Shown: piece after piece, positions 38,256-47,149 of the stretch
Layout of the letters: each line of letters begins with the position of its first letter
Numbering within the stretch: position 1 is the stretch's first letter
Assembly (NCBI GenBank): GCA_003447235.1
Contig: DLZV01000008.1
Span: forward strand, 79,060-143,059
DNA length: 64,000 nt
DNA from: Prevotella sp.
GTDB taxonomy: Bacteria > Bacteroidota > Bacteroidia > Bacteroidales > Bacteroidaceae
Direction of reading: 5' to 3'
The notes under the pieces: model-generated
Database searches by the model: none
Told to the model about the DNA's origin: nothing
What the model saw: only the letters and a program-made list of their open reading frames with translations
Position numbers and translations under genes: made by a program

Positions 38256-40145
38256 TTACTTCACGATGACCTTCAGCGTGCGGCCGTCGCTCAGCTTGAC
38301 GATGTTCAGACCCTTCTGCTGGCCGTAGATGCGCTGGCCGGCAGCATTGTAGCGGGCCACCTCGACGGCGTCGTTGTTGGTGTTGACACCCTCCACGCCA
38401 TTGGTTGCGCTGAGGCTCACGTTGATAGAGTTCTCGATACGGTTGTCGAGAGGATCATTTGCGTTGTGCTTGTTGAGGAAAGCGACAAACTTGATGTCGT
38501 CCTGCTTCCAAGAGCTGTCGAGATCGTAGTCGTAGGTAGCAGTGAAGCTCGTGCCGTCCCACGTCACCTTGTCACCCCAAGTGCTGTTGTAGGCGCGGAT
38601 GACGTGCTGGTGGTAGTAGGTACCCTGGGCACCGGCCTGGGCCTGGGCCTTCACGTTGTCCTCCGTCACATAGACCGTGAGCAGCGCGTTGTCGGTGTCA
38701 TAGATATTGTTGGCTTCGCCCTTGATGACGAGGGTTACCTTGCTCTTGTCGGCATTGGGCACCACCTGCATGTCGAGCTTGGCGTTGGCCAGCGTCTGGG
38801 TGAGGTAGTACTCGACGATCGTGCCAAACTCATCGGCGCCACCCGGGATGGTCACGTTGTCCTTCTTGCCCTTTGCATAGTAGGAGTCGAAGTCCGGCTC
38901 GCGGTTGAACATCACGGCGGGAGCGAAGGTCGAACCAGCATCGTTGAAGAGGAACGTCAGCTCCTGGTCGCAAGGCTGGGTGAGCCAGTCGGTGTAGTAG
39001 GCAGAGTGGTGGCAGACAGCGGCTACGCGGCTGAGGTCTGCAGTCTCAAGATACTCGTGGAGGTAACCAGCTACGCGCGGGCAGTTGGGGCACTTCTCCG
39101 TGGTGAACTCCTCAATGACCATGTTGCGGGTGAACTGCGTGGAAGAAACACCAACATAACCCTCAGCCACCTTGTCCTTAGACTCGTTGTCGTGGCCGTT
39201 GACCTTGGTGATCTCTACCTTGATGCTCTTCTTGGCCTCGACACTACCACAGGGCACGGAAACCTTGAAAGAACCCTTGCTGCCAACACCTACAGACGGG
39301 CTGAAGGTTGCGTGCTCCTCGCTGCCAGCAACACCATCGACGCTGACGACATAGTCGAGGTCGGTGACGGCATAGGCCGAGTTGTTGACGAACGGAACGG
39401 TGATCTTGGCGTCGGTGTTGATGCTACCCGTGATCATACCGAAATCCTCCGGCGTGGCGCTATACTCGGGGAATTCACCCTCTACCAGCACCTGGATACT
39501 CATGTTCTTACCGCCCATGGAGAACTTCTTCCATCCGGTGTCGCCCGTCTTGGGATCGAGGCAGTAGATGAACAAGTACTGGTTATCAATTCCCTCTTTT
39601 ACAGCAGAGAAAGGAAATGCCTTGCCATTATACTGGTCGCCTATCTGCGTATAGGTGTAACCTGCGGAAAACTCCTCGTCGCCCGTGATCTCGACAGGCT
39701 CGGTGAACATGACTTCGTTCCAACCTAAAGCAGTGGTGGACAACTCCTGCGTGCGGAGGTCAGCACCCGGTGCATCGTTCTCAACCTTCTTGAAGAAGGC
39801 CGTAGTGCTGCCGATCTCTTCACAGATAGCGAAACGCATACCGACAATCTTCATGCCGACATAGCTCTTCAGGATGTCCTTTGTGAGATAGATGCCCACC
39901 TGGTTGTCACCAGGATAAGAGGGCACACCCATTCCCTTGCCTTCTCCAGCCCAGTTGTCTGAGTTGTAATAGCCGAGCCAACGCTGGTTCTCTGCAATCT
40001 TGGCCACTTTCTTCACGGCTTGACTTTGCTGTGAAGCAGAAGGATTGCTCACGACAACATCCAGATTCTGATGCTGCACGCTCACCTGTGCACTGGCCAT
40101 AGAAGCCAGAAGTACGGAGGCGATGGTCAGTAAAAATTTCTTCAT
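38256..40145 (-). CDS. Secreted Omp28-like protein with thioredoxin motif and type IX sorting tail (copy 2)
   Basis: 629 residues from the ATG at 40145; an upstream in-frame start would place 28 non-signal residues before the signal peptide (LLASMASAQ). The layout matches copy 1: N-terminal beta region, thioredoxin-like domain with EEFTTEKCPNCPRVAGY (CPNC near residue 350), the HHSAYYTDWLTQPCDQ block, and C-terminal QKGLNIVKLSDGRTLKVIV. The tails are nearly identical, while the middle regions differ strongly, so the duplication is old. Long Lys/Asp-rich segments and no other known domain. It has its own promoter at 40234-40227. Confidence 0.78.
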   Translation of the reverse strand: MKKFLLTIASVLLASMASAQVSVQHQNLDVVVSNPSASQQSQAVKKVAKIAENQRWLGYYNSDNWAGEGKGMGVPSYPGDNQVGIYLTKDILKSYVGMKIVGMRFAICEEIGSTTAFFKKVENDAPGADLRTQELSTTALGWNEVMFTEPVEITGDEEFSAGYTYTQIGDQYNGKAFPFSAVKEGIDNQYLFIYCLDPKTGDTGWKKFSMGGKNMSIQVLVEGEFPEYSATPEDFGMITGSINTDAKITVPFVNNSAYAVTDLDYVVSVDGVAGSEEHATFSPSVGVGSKGSFKVSVPCGSVEAKKSIKVEITKVNGHDNESKDKVAEGYVGVSSTQFTRNMVIEEFTTEKCPNCPRVAGYLHEYLETADLSRVAAVCHHSAYYTDWLTQPCDQELTFLFNDAGSTFAPAVMFNREPDFDSYYAKGKKDNVTIPGGADEFGTIVEYYLTQTLANAKLDMQVVPNADKSKVTLVIKGEANNIYDTDNALLTVYVTEDNVKAQAQAGAQGTYYHQHVIRAYNSTWGDKVTWDGTSFTATYDYDLDSSWKQDDIKFVAFLNKHNANDPLDNRIENSINVSLSATNGVEGVNTNNDAVEVARYNAAGQRIYGQQKGLNIVKLSDGRTLKVIVK

Positions 40146-40226
40146 ACTTTCTTTAATTAGGTAGTTATTAATAATTTTTTGTCTCTGTCTCTCGATAGCC
40201 CGGGCGATAATACCCGTTATCGGTGG

Positions 40227-40234
40227 CAAAGATA
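40227..40234 (-). promoter_or_regulatory. -7 box for the Omp28-like copy 2
   Basis: On the - strand it reads TATCTTTG. The leader carries a short palindrome (CGATAA 40205-40210 with TTATCG 40217-40222). Confidence 0.6.
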
Positions 40235-40382
40235 CGATTTATTTTTGAAGCGAGCAAAAAATAAGCAAAAAAATAAGCAGAAATATAATTCATCCGATAT
40301 TTTTGGTGTTCCTCCCCATGAATAGCTATCTAAAAGATAATGTTCCATCGACCCAAAATTCCTCGCACCCGACCTCGGCAAT

Positions 40383-40415
40383 CCTTCGGGATGGTCTCGG
40401 GATGGCTTCGGGATG
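40383..40415. repeat. 11-bp tandem repeat, inverted relative to that at 26721
   Basis: Three units (40383-40393, 40394-40404, 40405-40415), each ending CGGGATG; read on the - strand they are CATCCCGA followed by three variable bases, the same family as at 26718-26764. Confidence 0.7.
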
Positions 40416-40464
40416 ATCCAGGAGCATTTTGCCCTCGAAAACTGGAGCTATGACCATTCACACA

Positions 40465-40580
40465 CATTAGCTTAGGACCACATCCGGGCATTGCTTACGA
40501 CAACTGCCACACATTGCTTACGACAACCGCCACACATTGCTTACGACCAGCCTCGCACATTGCTTAAGTCAAATTCCTGC
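40465..40580. repeat. 23-bp tandem repeat (CATTGCTTACGAC family)
   Basis: Five units at exact 23-base spacing; the core TTGCTTA begins at 40491, 40514, 40537 and 40560, with a diverged unit at 40468 (TTAGCTTA). Outer units are weaker. They lie in the 763-base gap 40146-40908, which otherwise holds two promoters, the inverted 11-bp repeat and an AT-rich stretch (40590-40626), and no supported gene. Confidence 0.85.
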
Positions 40581-40803
40581 CCATCACCCTTATATTATAT
40601 CGCACATTACCCTCTATATTATATTATGGTAAGGACTGGCGTCCTCTTTTGCGAAAAAGACACGGGCCGCGCATGGTACGCCGCACCCTGTTTTCTCGTT
40701 GTTTTCCTCTTGCGCCATGGGTTGTCGACGGACGGACAAACGGCCGCAAGGCCTCCCTTTGCAGGGAGAAGGGGGATTTTTCTTGAAAAAAACCATGAAA
40801 GGC

Positions 40804-40834
40804 TTTGTGGTTTTCGGCGAAATCACTACATTTG
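40804..40834 (+). promoter_or_regulatory. Promoter of the ABC exporter gene (-33 and -7)
   Basis: TTTG (40804-40807), a 19-base spacer and TACATTTG (40827-40834). It rules out all in-frame starts upstream of about 40837; ATG 40843 and ATG 40909 remain possible. Confidence 0.78.
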
Positions 40835-40908
40835 CAACTTTAATGCAATACAACGGTTCGTTTGTGCCGCTCCGAGGAAGGACTGGCTGGCGGACAGAAG
40901 CTCAGAAG

Positions 40909-42771
40909 ATGAAGGATTTTTTACAAGTATTACTTAGGTTCATCCCCCCCTACAAGAAGTATCTTGTGGGGGCCATAGCGTTCAATATATTGTCGGCATT
41001 GCTGAATGTGTTCTCCTTTGCCACCCTCATACCGATGCTCCAAATACTCTTTAAGGTGGACAACGGGTCGGGGGCCACGCAGGCCATGGCCTGGAGTGAC
41101 GGTTCGATAAAGGACGTCCTGTCCAACAACGTCGATTACTACACGCAGATCTACATCACCTCCTGGGGTCCGACGACCGTGCTGCTCGTCATCGGTGCGG
41201 CCCTGGCCTTCATGACCTTCCTCAAGACGGGAGCCTACTTCCTGTCCTCGGCCTCCATCATCCCCATCCGCACGGGCGTGGTGCGCGACATCCGCAACCA
41301 GCTCTACCAGAAGATCACGTCGCTCTCGCTGGGCTTCTTCAGCGAGGAGCGCAAGGGCGACATCATCGCCCGCATGAGCGGCGACGTGCAGGAGATCGAC
41401 TCCTCGATCATGGCCTCGCTCGACATGCTCTTCAAGAATCCCATCCTGATCATCATCTATTTCGCCACCCTGCTGGCCATCAGTTGGCAGCTGACGCTCT
41501 TCACCATCGTCTTCGTGCCCGTCTTCGGCTGGTTCATGGGCGTGGTGGGCCGCAAGCTGAAGGCGAAGTCCATCAAGGCGCAGGCCCTGTGGAGCGACAC
41601 GATGAGCCAGGTGGAGGAGACGCTGGGCGGCCTGCGCATCATCAAGGCCTTCTGTGCGGAGGACAAGATGAACGCGCGCTTCGCCAAGGTCAACGACGCC
41701 TATCGCGACGACATCCTCAAGGTGAACGTCCGCCAGCAGATGGCCCACCCGATGAGCGAGTTTCTCGGCACGGTGATGATCGTCATCGTGCTCTGGTTTG
41801 GCGGCACGCTCGTCCTGGCCGAATATCCCGTCATCAGCGGTCCGACCTTCATCTACTACCTCGTCATCCTCTATAGCATCATCAACCCCCTGAAGGACTT
41901 CTCCAAGGCCAGCTACAACATCCCCAAAGGTCTTGCCTCGATGGAACGCGTCGACAAGATCCTCAAGGCGGAGGTGGAGATACAGGAGAAGGCCCAGCCC
42001 GAGCATATCAGCAGTTTCGAGCACGAGATAGAGTTCCGCCATGTCAGTTTCGCTTACAACGACCACGGCAAGCAGGGCGGCGCGCCGGAACTGCACTACG
42101 TCCTGCGCGACATCAACCTCGTGATTCCCAAGGGCAAGACCATCGCCCTGGTCGGCCAGAGCGGCAGCGGCAAATCTACGCTCCTCGACCTCATTCCCCG
42201 CTACTACGACGTGCAGGAGGGCGAGGTGCTCATCGATGGCATCAACGTCAAGGACCTGGGCATCCACGACCTGCGCCAGCTCATCGGCAACGTCAACCAA
42301 GAGGCCATCCTCTTCAACGACACCTTCCGCAACAACATCTCCTTTGGCGTGGAGGGAGCCACGGAGGAAGAGATCATCCACGCGGCAAAGATCGCCAATG
42401 CCCACGACTTCATCATGCAGAGCGACCACGGCTACGACACCAACATCGGCGACCGAGGCGGCAGACTTTCGGGCGGACAGCGTCAGCGCATCTCCATCGC
42501 CCGCGCCATTCTGAAGAACCCGCCCGTGCTCATCCTCGACGAGGCCACCTCTGCCCTCGACACCGAGAGCGAGCGACTGGTGCAGGACGCCCTCTTCCGA
42601 CTGATGAAGGCACGCACGACCATCGCCGTGGCCCACCGCCTCTCGACCATCAAGAATGCCGACGAGATCTGCGTGCTCCACGAGGGGCGCATCGTGGAGC
42701 GAGGCACCCACGACGAACTGATAGCACTGGACGGCTATTACAAGAAACTGCACGACATGCAGGAGATATAA
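40909..42771 (+). CDS. ABC transporter, fused membrane and ATPase domains (MsbA-like)
   Basis: 620 residues from ATG 40909, chosen because the usual start of this family (MKDFLQVLLRF then IPPYKKYLV) begins there; ATG 40843 would add 22 poorly conserved residues. Six membrane helices (about 15-330), then the nucleotide-binding domain: Walker A GQSGSGKSTLL, Q-loop, signature LSGGQRQRISIARA, Walker B VLILDEATSALD and the H-loop AHRLST. Homodimeric exporter, probably of lipid A/LPS precursor or other lipid-like substrate. It is followed by LTA-synthase-like and GT4 genes, which points to envelope assembly. The substrate is not determined. Confidence 0.92.
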   Translation: MKDFLQVLLRFIPPYKKYLVGAIAFNILSALLNVFSFATLIPMLQILFKVDNGSGATQAMAWSDGSIKDVLSNNVDYYTQIYITSWGPTTVLLVIGAALAFMTFLKTGAYFLSSASIIPIRTGVVRDIRNQLYQKITSLSLGFFSEERKGDIIARMSGDVQEIDSSIMASLDMLFKNPILIIIYFATLLAISWQLTLFTIVFVPVFGWFMGVVGRKLKAKSIKAQALWSDTMSQVEETLGGLRIIKAFCAEDKMNARFAKVNDAYRDDILKVNVRQQMAHPMSEFLGTVMIVIVLWFGGTLVLAEYPVISGPTFIYYLVILYSIINPLKDFSKASYNIPKGLASMERVDKILKAEVEIQEKAQPEHISSFEHEIEFRHVSFAYNDHGKQGGAPELHYVLRDINLVIPKGKTIALVGQSGSGKSTLLDLIPRYYDVQEGEVLIDGINVKDLGIHDLRQLIGNVNQEAILFNDTFRNNISFGVEGATEEEIIHAAKIANAHDFIMQSDHGYDTNIGDRGGRLSGGQRQRISIARAILKNPPVLILDEATSALDTESERLVQDALFRLMKARTTIAVAHRLSTIKNADEICVLHEGRIVERGTHDELIALDGYYKKLHDMQEI

Positions 42772-42874
42772 CACGCTCGATCCTATTGACAGCATGACCT
42801 TATTATATTATATAGGATATAGGGCCAATTGGTGATAGGACACAGGCGATAGCAACCATCAAGTATTGATAACG

Positions 42875-44839
42875 ATGAGAAAGATACTCAAGAGTGATTT
42901 CGGGCCGGCGGTGGCGGTAGTCCTCGACCTGCTGGTAGCCTATTTGTTTTTCATCCTGGCCCGTGTGGCCTTCCTCGTGGAAAACCGCACGCTCTTTGCC
43001 GACACGCTGGCCGACGGCAACCTGGCACGCATCTTCCGGGGCGGCCTCCTTTTTGACACCTCGGCCATCTTCTACATCAACGCCTTGTGGCTCGTGCTGA
43101 TGCTCTTCCCCCTGTGGCTGAAGGAAGCACACCTGTGGCACAAGGTGCAGCGCTGGATCTTTGTGGTGGTCAACGGACTGGCCTTTGCCATCAACCTGGC
43201 CGACTCGGTCTATTACCCGTTCACGATGCGACGCACGACGACCAGCGTCTTCCGCGAGTTTGACAATGAGAACAACCTCGGAGGCATCTTCCTCTCCGCC
43301 ATCCTCGACCACTGGGTGCTCGTGCTGCTGGGCGTGGCAGCCTTCTTCGCCCTCTACTTCCTCTACGTCTCCCCGCGCACGGACTACCGCGACTTTCTCA
43401 CGGGCCGCCAACGGCTGCGCTTCGCAGGAGTCAACTTCGTGGCCCTGGCCCTGGCTGCCGTGGGCAGTGTGGCTGGTATCAGGGGCGGCCTGCAGTCGGG
43501 TGTGCGCCCCATCACGGTCAGCAACGCCGACCAATGGGTGGAGCGGCCCAAGGAGGCAGCGCTGGTGTTGAACACTCCCTTTGCCCTGCTGCGCACCATC
43601 GGCAAGAACGTCTTCTCCATCCCCGACTATTACGCATCCGTCGAAGAGGCCGCAAAGGTCTTCGACCCCATCCATCCCGCCACGAAGGCACAACCCCACC
43701 GCAAGAACGTGGTCATCCTGATCGTCGAGAGTTTCGGCCGCGAGTATATCGGGGCTTTCAACAAAGACCTGGAGGGAGGACGCTACAAGGGCTATACGCC
43801 CAACGTGGATCAGTTGATCGCCAAGAGTTGCGTCTTCGAGTATTCCTTTGCCAACGGCCATAAGAGCATCGACGGAATGCCCTCGGTCCTGTGCAGCATC
43901 CCGATGTTTGTGGAACCCTTCATCCTCACGCCCGCCTCGATGAACACCTACACGGGCCTTCCTGGCCTCCTGGCGCGCTGGGGCTACGACACGGCCTTCT
44001 TCCACGGAGCCAACCGCGGATCAATGGGCTTCCTGGCCTTTGCCAAGAAGATCGGCTTCAAAAACTACTATGGCCGCCAGGACTATGCCGCCGACCCGCG
44101 CTTCGGAGGCGACAAGGACTTCGATGGCAACTGGGGTATCTGGGACGAACCCTTCATGCAGTACTATTGCACGAAGATGGGAGAGATGAAGCAGCCCTTC
44201 ATGACCGCCATCTTCACCGTCTCAAGCCACCACCCCTTCGTCATTCCCAAGGAGTACAAGACGGTCTATAAGGAGGAGGGACTCCCCATCCACAAGTGCA
44301 TCCGCTACACCGACCGTGCCATCGGCCGCTTCTTCGCCTCTGCCTCGAAGCAGCCGTGGTTCAAGAACACGATCTTCGTCCTCACCTCCGACCATACCAA
44401 CCAGACGGACCACCCCGAGTACCAGTCGGCCATCGGTGGTTTCTCGGCGCCCATTATCATCTACGACCCGTCGGGTGAGATACGGCCCGGCATGCGCTCC
44501 GCCACCGTGGCCCAGCAGATCGACATCCTGCCCACCATCCTCGGCCAACTGGGCTACGACAAGCGCTATCTGAGCTTCGGCTGCGACCTCCTCCACACCC
44601 CCGCCCAGGATACCTATGCCGTCAACTATGTCGATGGCATCTACCAATATGCCAAATACGGCTACGTCCTCCAGTTTGATGGCCAGCGCGTGCGGGGCGT
44701 CTACGCCCTCAGCGACCGTCTGATGCGCCACAACCTGCAGGGCAAGGTGGCCGTGGAAGGCAAGATGCTGCAGGAGTTGAAGGCCATCATCTACGAGTAT
44801 ATGTTCCGGATGGTGAACGACCAGCTGCGGACTTCCTAA
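42875..44839 (+). CDS. LTA synthase-family phosphotransferase/sulfatase
   Basis: 654 residues from ATG 42875 (an earlier in-frame TTG is ignored). Five N-terminal membrane helices (about 10-190) precede an extracytoplasmic alkaline-phosphatase-fold domain (about 280-600). Seen: VVILIVESFGREY with metal-binding Glu, a nucleophile region NGHKSIDGMPS (Ser/Thr position), FTVSSHHPF, and LTSDHTNQTDH with the second metal site. Members move phosphoglycerol or phosphoethanolamine onto lipid or glycan. In Gram-negatives the activity is not known for sure. It lies between the MsbA-like exporter and a GT4 enzyme. Confidence 0.85.
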   Translation: MRKILKSDFGPAVAVVLDLLVAYLFFILARVAFLVENRTLFADTLADGNLARIFRGGLLFDTSAIFYINALWLVLMLFPLWLKEAHLWHKVQRWIFVVVNGLAFAINLADSVYYPFTMRRTTTSVFREFDNENNLGGIFLSAILDHWVLVLLGVAAFFALYFLYVSPRTDYRDFLTGRQRLRFAGVNFVALALAAVGSVAGIRGGLQSGVRPITVSNADQWVERPKEAALVLNTPFALLRTIGKNVFSIPDYYASVEEAAKVFDPIHPATKAQPHRKNVVILIVESFGREYIGAFNKDLEGGRYKGYTPNVDQLIAKSCVFEYSFANGHKSIDGMPSVLCSIPMFVEPFILTPASMNTYTGLPGLLARWGYDTAFFHGANRGSMGFLAFAKKIGFKNYYGRQDYAADPRFGGDKDFDGNWGIWDEPFMQYYCTKMGEMKQPFMTAIFTVSSHHPFVIPKEYKTVYKEEGLPIHKCIRYTDRAIGRFFASASKQPWFKNTIFVLTSDHTNQTDHPEYQSAIGGFSAPIIIYDPSGEIRPGMRSATVAQQIDILPTILGQLGYDKRYLSFGCDLLHTPAQDTYAVNYVDGIYQYAKYGYVLQFDGQRVRGVYALSDRLMRHNLQGKVAVEGKMLQELKAIIYEYMFRMVNDQLRTS

Positions 44840-44885
44840 TTCCCTTGAGCCTACATTACCCTACAGAAGAAAACAGAAAAAGAAG

Positions 44886-46007
44886 ATGAGAATAGGATAT
44901 GACGCGAAGCGCATCGTGAGCAATGGGACCGGGCTGGGCAGCTACGGCCGCACGCTGATCAACTCGCTGGCAGCCCTGGAGGGCGACGACGAACTGCTGC
45001 TCTATGCCCCCGACGAGGGACGCAAGGAGTGGCGGGAGCAGGTGCGCCTGCGCGAAGGCGTGCGCTTCGTCTATTCGGACCGGAAACACGGCATGGGCAA
45101 GAGTCTGTGGCGAAGTCACGGCATGGTCGAGGACCTGCGGCGAGACGGGGTCTCCCTCTACCACGGACTGAGCGGCGAACTGCCCGTCGGACTTCGCAAG
45201 GCCGGTATACCGGGCATCGTCACCATCCACGACCTCATCTTCATGCGCCACCCCGAATACTACCACGCCATCGACGCCTGGATCTACAAGCGCAAGTTCT
45301 ACCAGACGCTCCGCGAGGCCGACCGCATCATCGCCATCAGCGAACGCACCCGCCAGGACATCATCGAGCTGGGTGGCTTCCCCCGCGACCGCATCGACCT
45401 GGTCTATCAGAGTTGCGACACCCGCTACCGTCTCCTCCGGTCGGAGGACGAACTGCAGAAGATCCATGCCGAATATGACCTTCCGCCACGCTACATCCTC
45501 AACGTCGGCACGGTGGAGGAGCGCAAGAACGTCCTCCTGGCCGTGAAGGCGCTGGAGAAGTTGCCTGCCGACCTGTCATTGATCATCGTCGGCCGCCAAA
45601 CAAAATATGCCGAGAAGGTGAAGCGCTACATCCGTCGCCATCAGCTGGACCAGCGCGTGCGCTTCCTACAAGGCGTGCCCAATAGCGTCCTGCCCGCCAT
45701 CTATCAAATGGCCGAGGCCTTTGTCTATCCGTCGCGCTACGAGGGCTTCGGCATCCCCGTCATCGAGGCCATCCAGAGCGGCCTGCCCGTCGTGGCAGCC
45801 ACAGGGTCCTGCCTGGAGGAGGCGGGAGGCCCCGACAGCTTCTATGTGGATCCCGACGACAGCGAGGGCCTACGCGAAGCTATCCTCAAGGCCATCGCCC
45901 AGCGCGACCACCTCGTGCCCAAAGCGCAGGAGTATATCCGCCGTTTCGAGAATGGCGACGTGGCACGACAGGTCCTCGACTGCTATCAAAGAATGGATCT
46001 GACGTAG
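44886..46007 (+). CDS. Family 4 glycosyltransferase (GT-B fold)
   Basis: 373 residues. N-terminal Rossmann-like half (MRIGYDAKRIVSNGTGLGSYGRT) with a sugar-acceptor motif, C-terminal half with YILNVGTVEERKN and the catalytic E-x7-E in YEGFGIPVIEAIQ (about residues 285-295), which binds the nucleotide-sugar donor. Retaining glycosyltransferase probably using a UDP- or GDP-sugar. Membrane helices are absent, so it would act at the cytoplasmic face of the inner membrane. Close to the ABC exporter and LTA-like genes, it fits polysaccharide or lipid glycosylation. Its acceptor is unknown. Confidence 0.9.
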   Translation: MRIGYDAKRIVSNGTGLGSYGRTLINSLAALEGDDELLLYAPDEGRKEWREQVRLREGVRFVYSDRKHGMGKSLWRSHGMVEDLRRDGVSLYHGLSGELPVGLRKAGIPGIVTIHDLIFMRHPEYYHAIDAWIYKRKFYQTLREADRIIAISERTRQDIIELGGFPRDRIDLVYQSCDTRYRLLRSEDELQKIHAEYDLPPRYILNVGTVEERKNVLLAVKALEKLPADLSLIIVGRQTKYAEKVKRYIRRHQLDQRVRFLQGVPNSVLPAIYQMAEAFVYPSRYEGFGIPVIEAIQSGLPVVAATGSCLEEAGGPDSFYVDPDDSEGLREAILKAIAQRDHLVPKAQEYIRRFENGDVARQVLDCYQRMDLT

Positions 46008-46068
46008 AAGCCGTAACTACCTTTGCTTGGATGATAGACAACCAGTAGGTATTCCAGCCCCGGCCTGC

Positions 46069-46722
46069 TTAGAGATACTGCTGCAGGATGCCCCAGACGG
46101 CCACGATATGGCAGAGACTTCCCGCAAGGACGAAGAAATGGAAAACGGTGTGGGAATAGCGGCGGCGGTGGAGGGAATAGAAGACCGCACCCGTGACAAA
46201 CATCACACCCTCGGCAATGATCCACGCCACCGACGAGACCTCGACGGCATGGAGAAGAGGCTTGAAGGCCACGAGCACGCTCAGTCCCATGCCCACATAG
46301 GTGAGCGTCTCGATATTGCTATGAGGCTTCAACTTGCGTAGCGAACTGATCGTGCCACCGATGGTACACGTCCATACGAAGGCAAAGAGCAGCCACCCCC
46401 ACGGCCCTTCGCCACGGAGCGCCACCAGCGTGATGGGGGAATAGCTGCCCGCGATATGCCAATAGATGGCGGCATGGTCCCACTTGCGCAGCCGCTCCTT
46501 CCACGGACTGGTAGGACGCAAGGCGTGGTAGCTGGTCGAGGCGACATAGCTGCCCACCATTCCCAGCAGATAGAGCGACACGCCAAACGTGGCCCAACCG
46601 TCCTTGACACGGAAGCACCAGTACAGAAAGACCATGCCGAAGGCCATGCCCAGCAATATGCCCGCAGCATGGCTCCAGCTGTTCCACAACTCCTCTCGAT
46701 GGGTATAGAATGGCTTCATCAA
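46069..46722 (-). CDS. Hemolysin III/PAQR-family membrane protein
   Basis: 217 residues with seven hydrophobic segments. The metal-binding residues of the PAQR/HlyIII superfamily are all there: STSYHA (Ser and His), DHAAIYWHIAGSYSP (Asp and His) and HTVFHFFVLAGSLCHI (His and His near the C-terminus). The name comes from a B. cereus hemolysin, but most bacterial members are unlikely to be toxins and may act on membrane lipid balance. It stands alone, convergent with the GT4 gene, with a -7 box at 46864-46857 and a 130-base leader. Confidence 0.9.
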   Translation of the reverse strand: MMKPFYTHREELWNSWSHAAGILLGMAFGMVFLYWCFRVKDGWATFGVSLYLLGMVGSYVASTSYHALRPTSPWKERLRKWDHAAIYWHIAGSYSPITLVALRGEGPWGWLLFAFVWTCTIGGTISSLRKLKPHSNIETLTYVGMGLSVLVAFKPLLHAVEVSSVAWIIAEGVMFVTGAVFYSLHRRRYSHTVFHFFVLAGSLCHIVAVWGILQQYL

Positions 46723-46856
46723 TATCTCGTATTATCAAGTTGGCTTGGTGCGGCGAAGACCCATGGACTACTGCTCGCACATCCTGCACGACGGTTCAGA
46801 GAGGCCCACCTGGCGGCGGAACCTCATCAACTATCCAGGACATAGATTTTAGGTTG

Positions 46857-46864
46857 CAAAAATA
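46857..46864 (-). promoter_or_regulatory. -7 box for the HlyIII-family gene
   Basis: On the - strand it reads TATTTTTG. It gives a leader of about 130 bases, unusually long for this window. The 427-base gap 46723-47149 also holds the SusC promoter and nothing else supported. Confidence 0.55.
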
Positions 46865-47060
46865 AGGATTTATATTCATACCCGCAAACTACAGGGCAGC
46901 TTTTTCCACCCTACAGACCACAACACCTCATACAAGGAAAGACCCATCTGTCTGCGCACACAACTCCCCCTCAAGTCTGAAGCGTGTCTATTTTTTGGTG
47001 TTTTTTACACTTAAGCAAAAGATTTTCTACTACATTATACGCTATTTGCGGAAATTTTAG

Positions 47061-47068
47061 TATTTTTG
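47061..47068 (+). promoter_or_regulatory. -7 box for the SusC-SusD-GH18 locus
   Basis: TATTTTTG, 81 bases before the SusC ATG at 47150. It rules out an in-frame start at 47066. No -33 TTTG at the right spacing, which may mean that activation is needed. Confidence 0.6.
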
Positions 47069-47149
47069 CCCTCAGATTGTAGCTATCAAATAACGGTCGA
47101 ACTATTATATATTCAAAAAAACTCAATACAATTTAAATATAGTGATTTT

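Noticed and set aside
40465..40580. Possible CRISPR array
   Set aside because: Units abut without spacers, and no cas gene is present.
40930..42795. Long open frame of 621 codons on the - strand
   Set aside because: Antisense to the ABC exporter, whose Walker and signature motifs are clear. Composition (mostly Val, Leu, Asp, His, Glu) is typical of a shadow frame.
46723..46856. HlyIII leader as a known manganese riboswitch
   Set aside because: I could not find the conserved loop sequences of that family.
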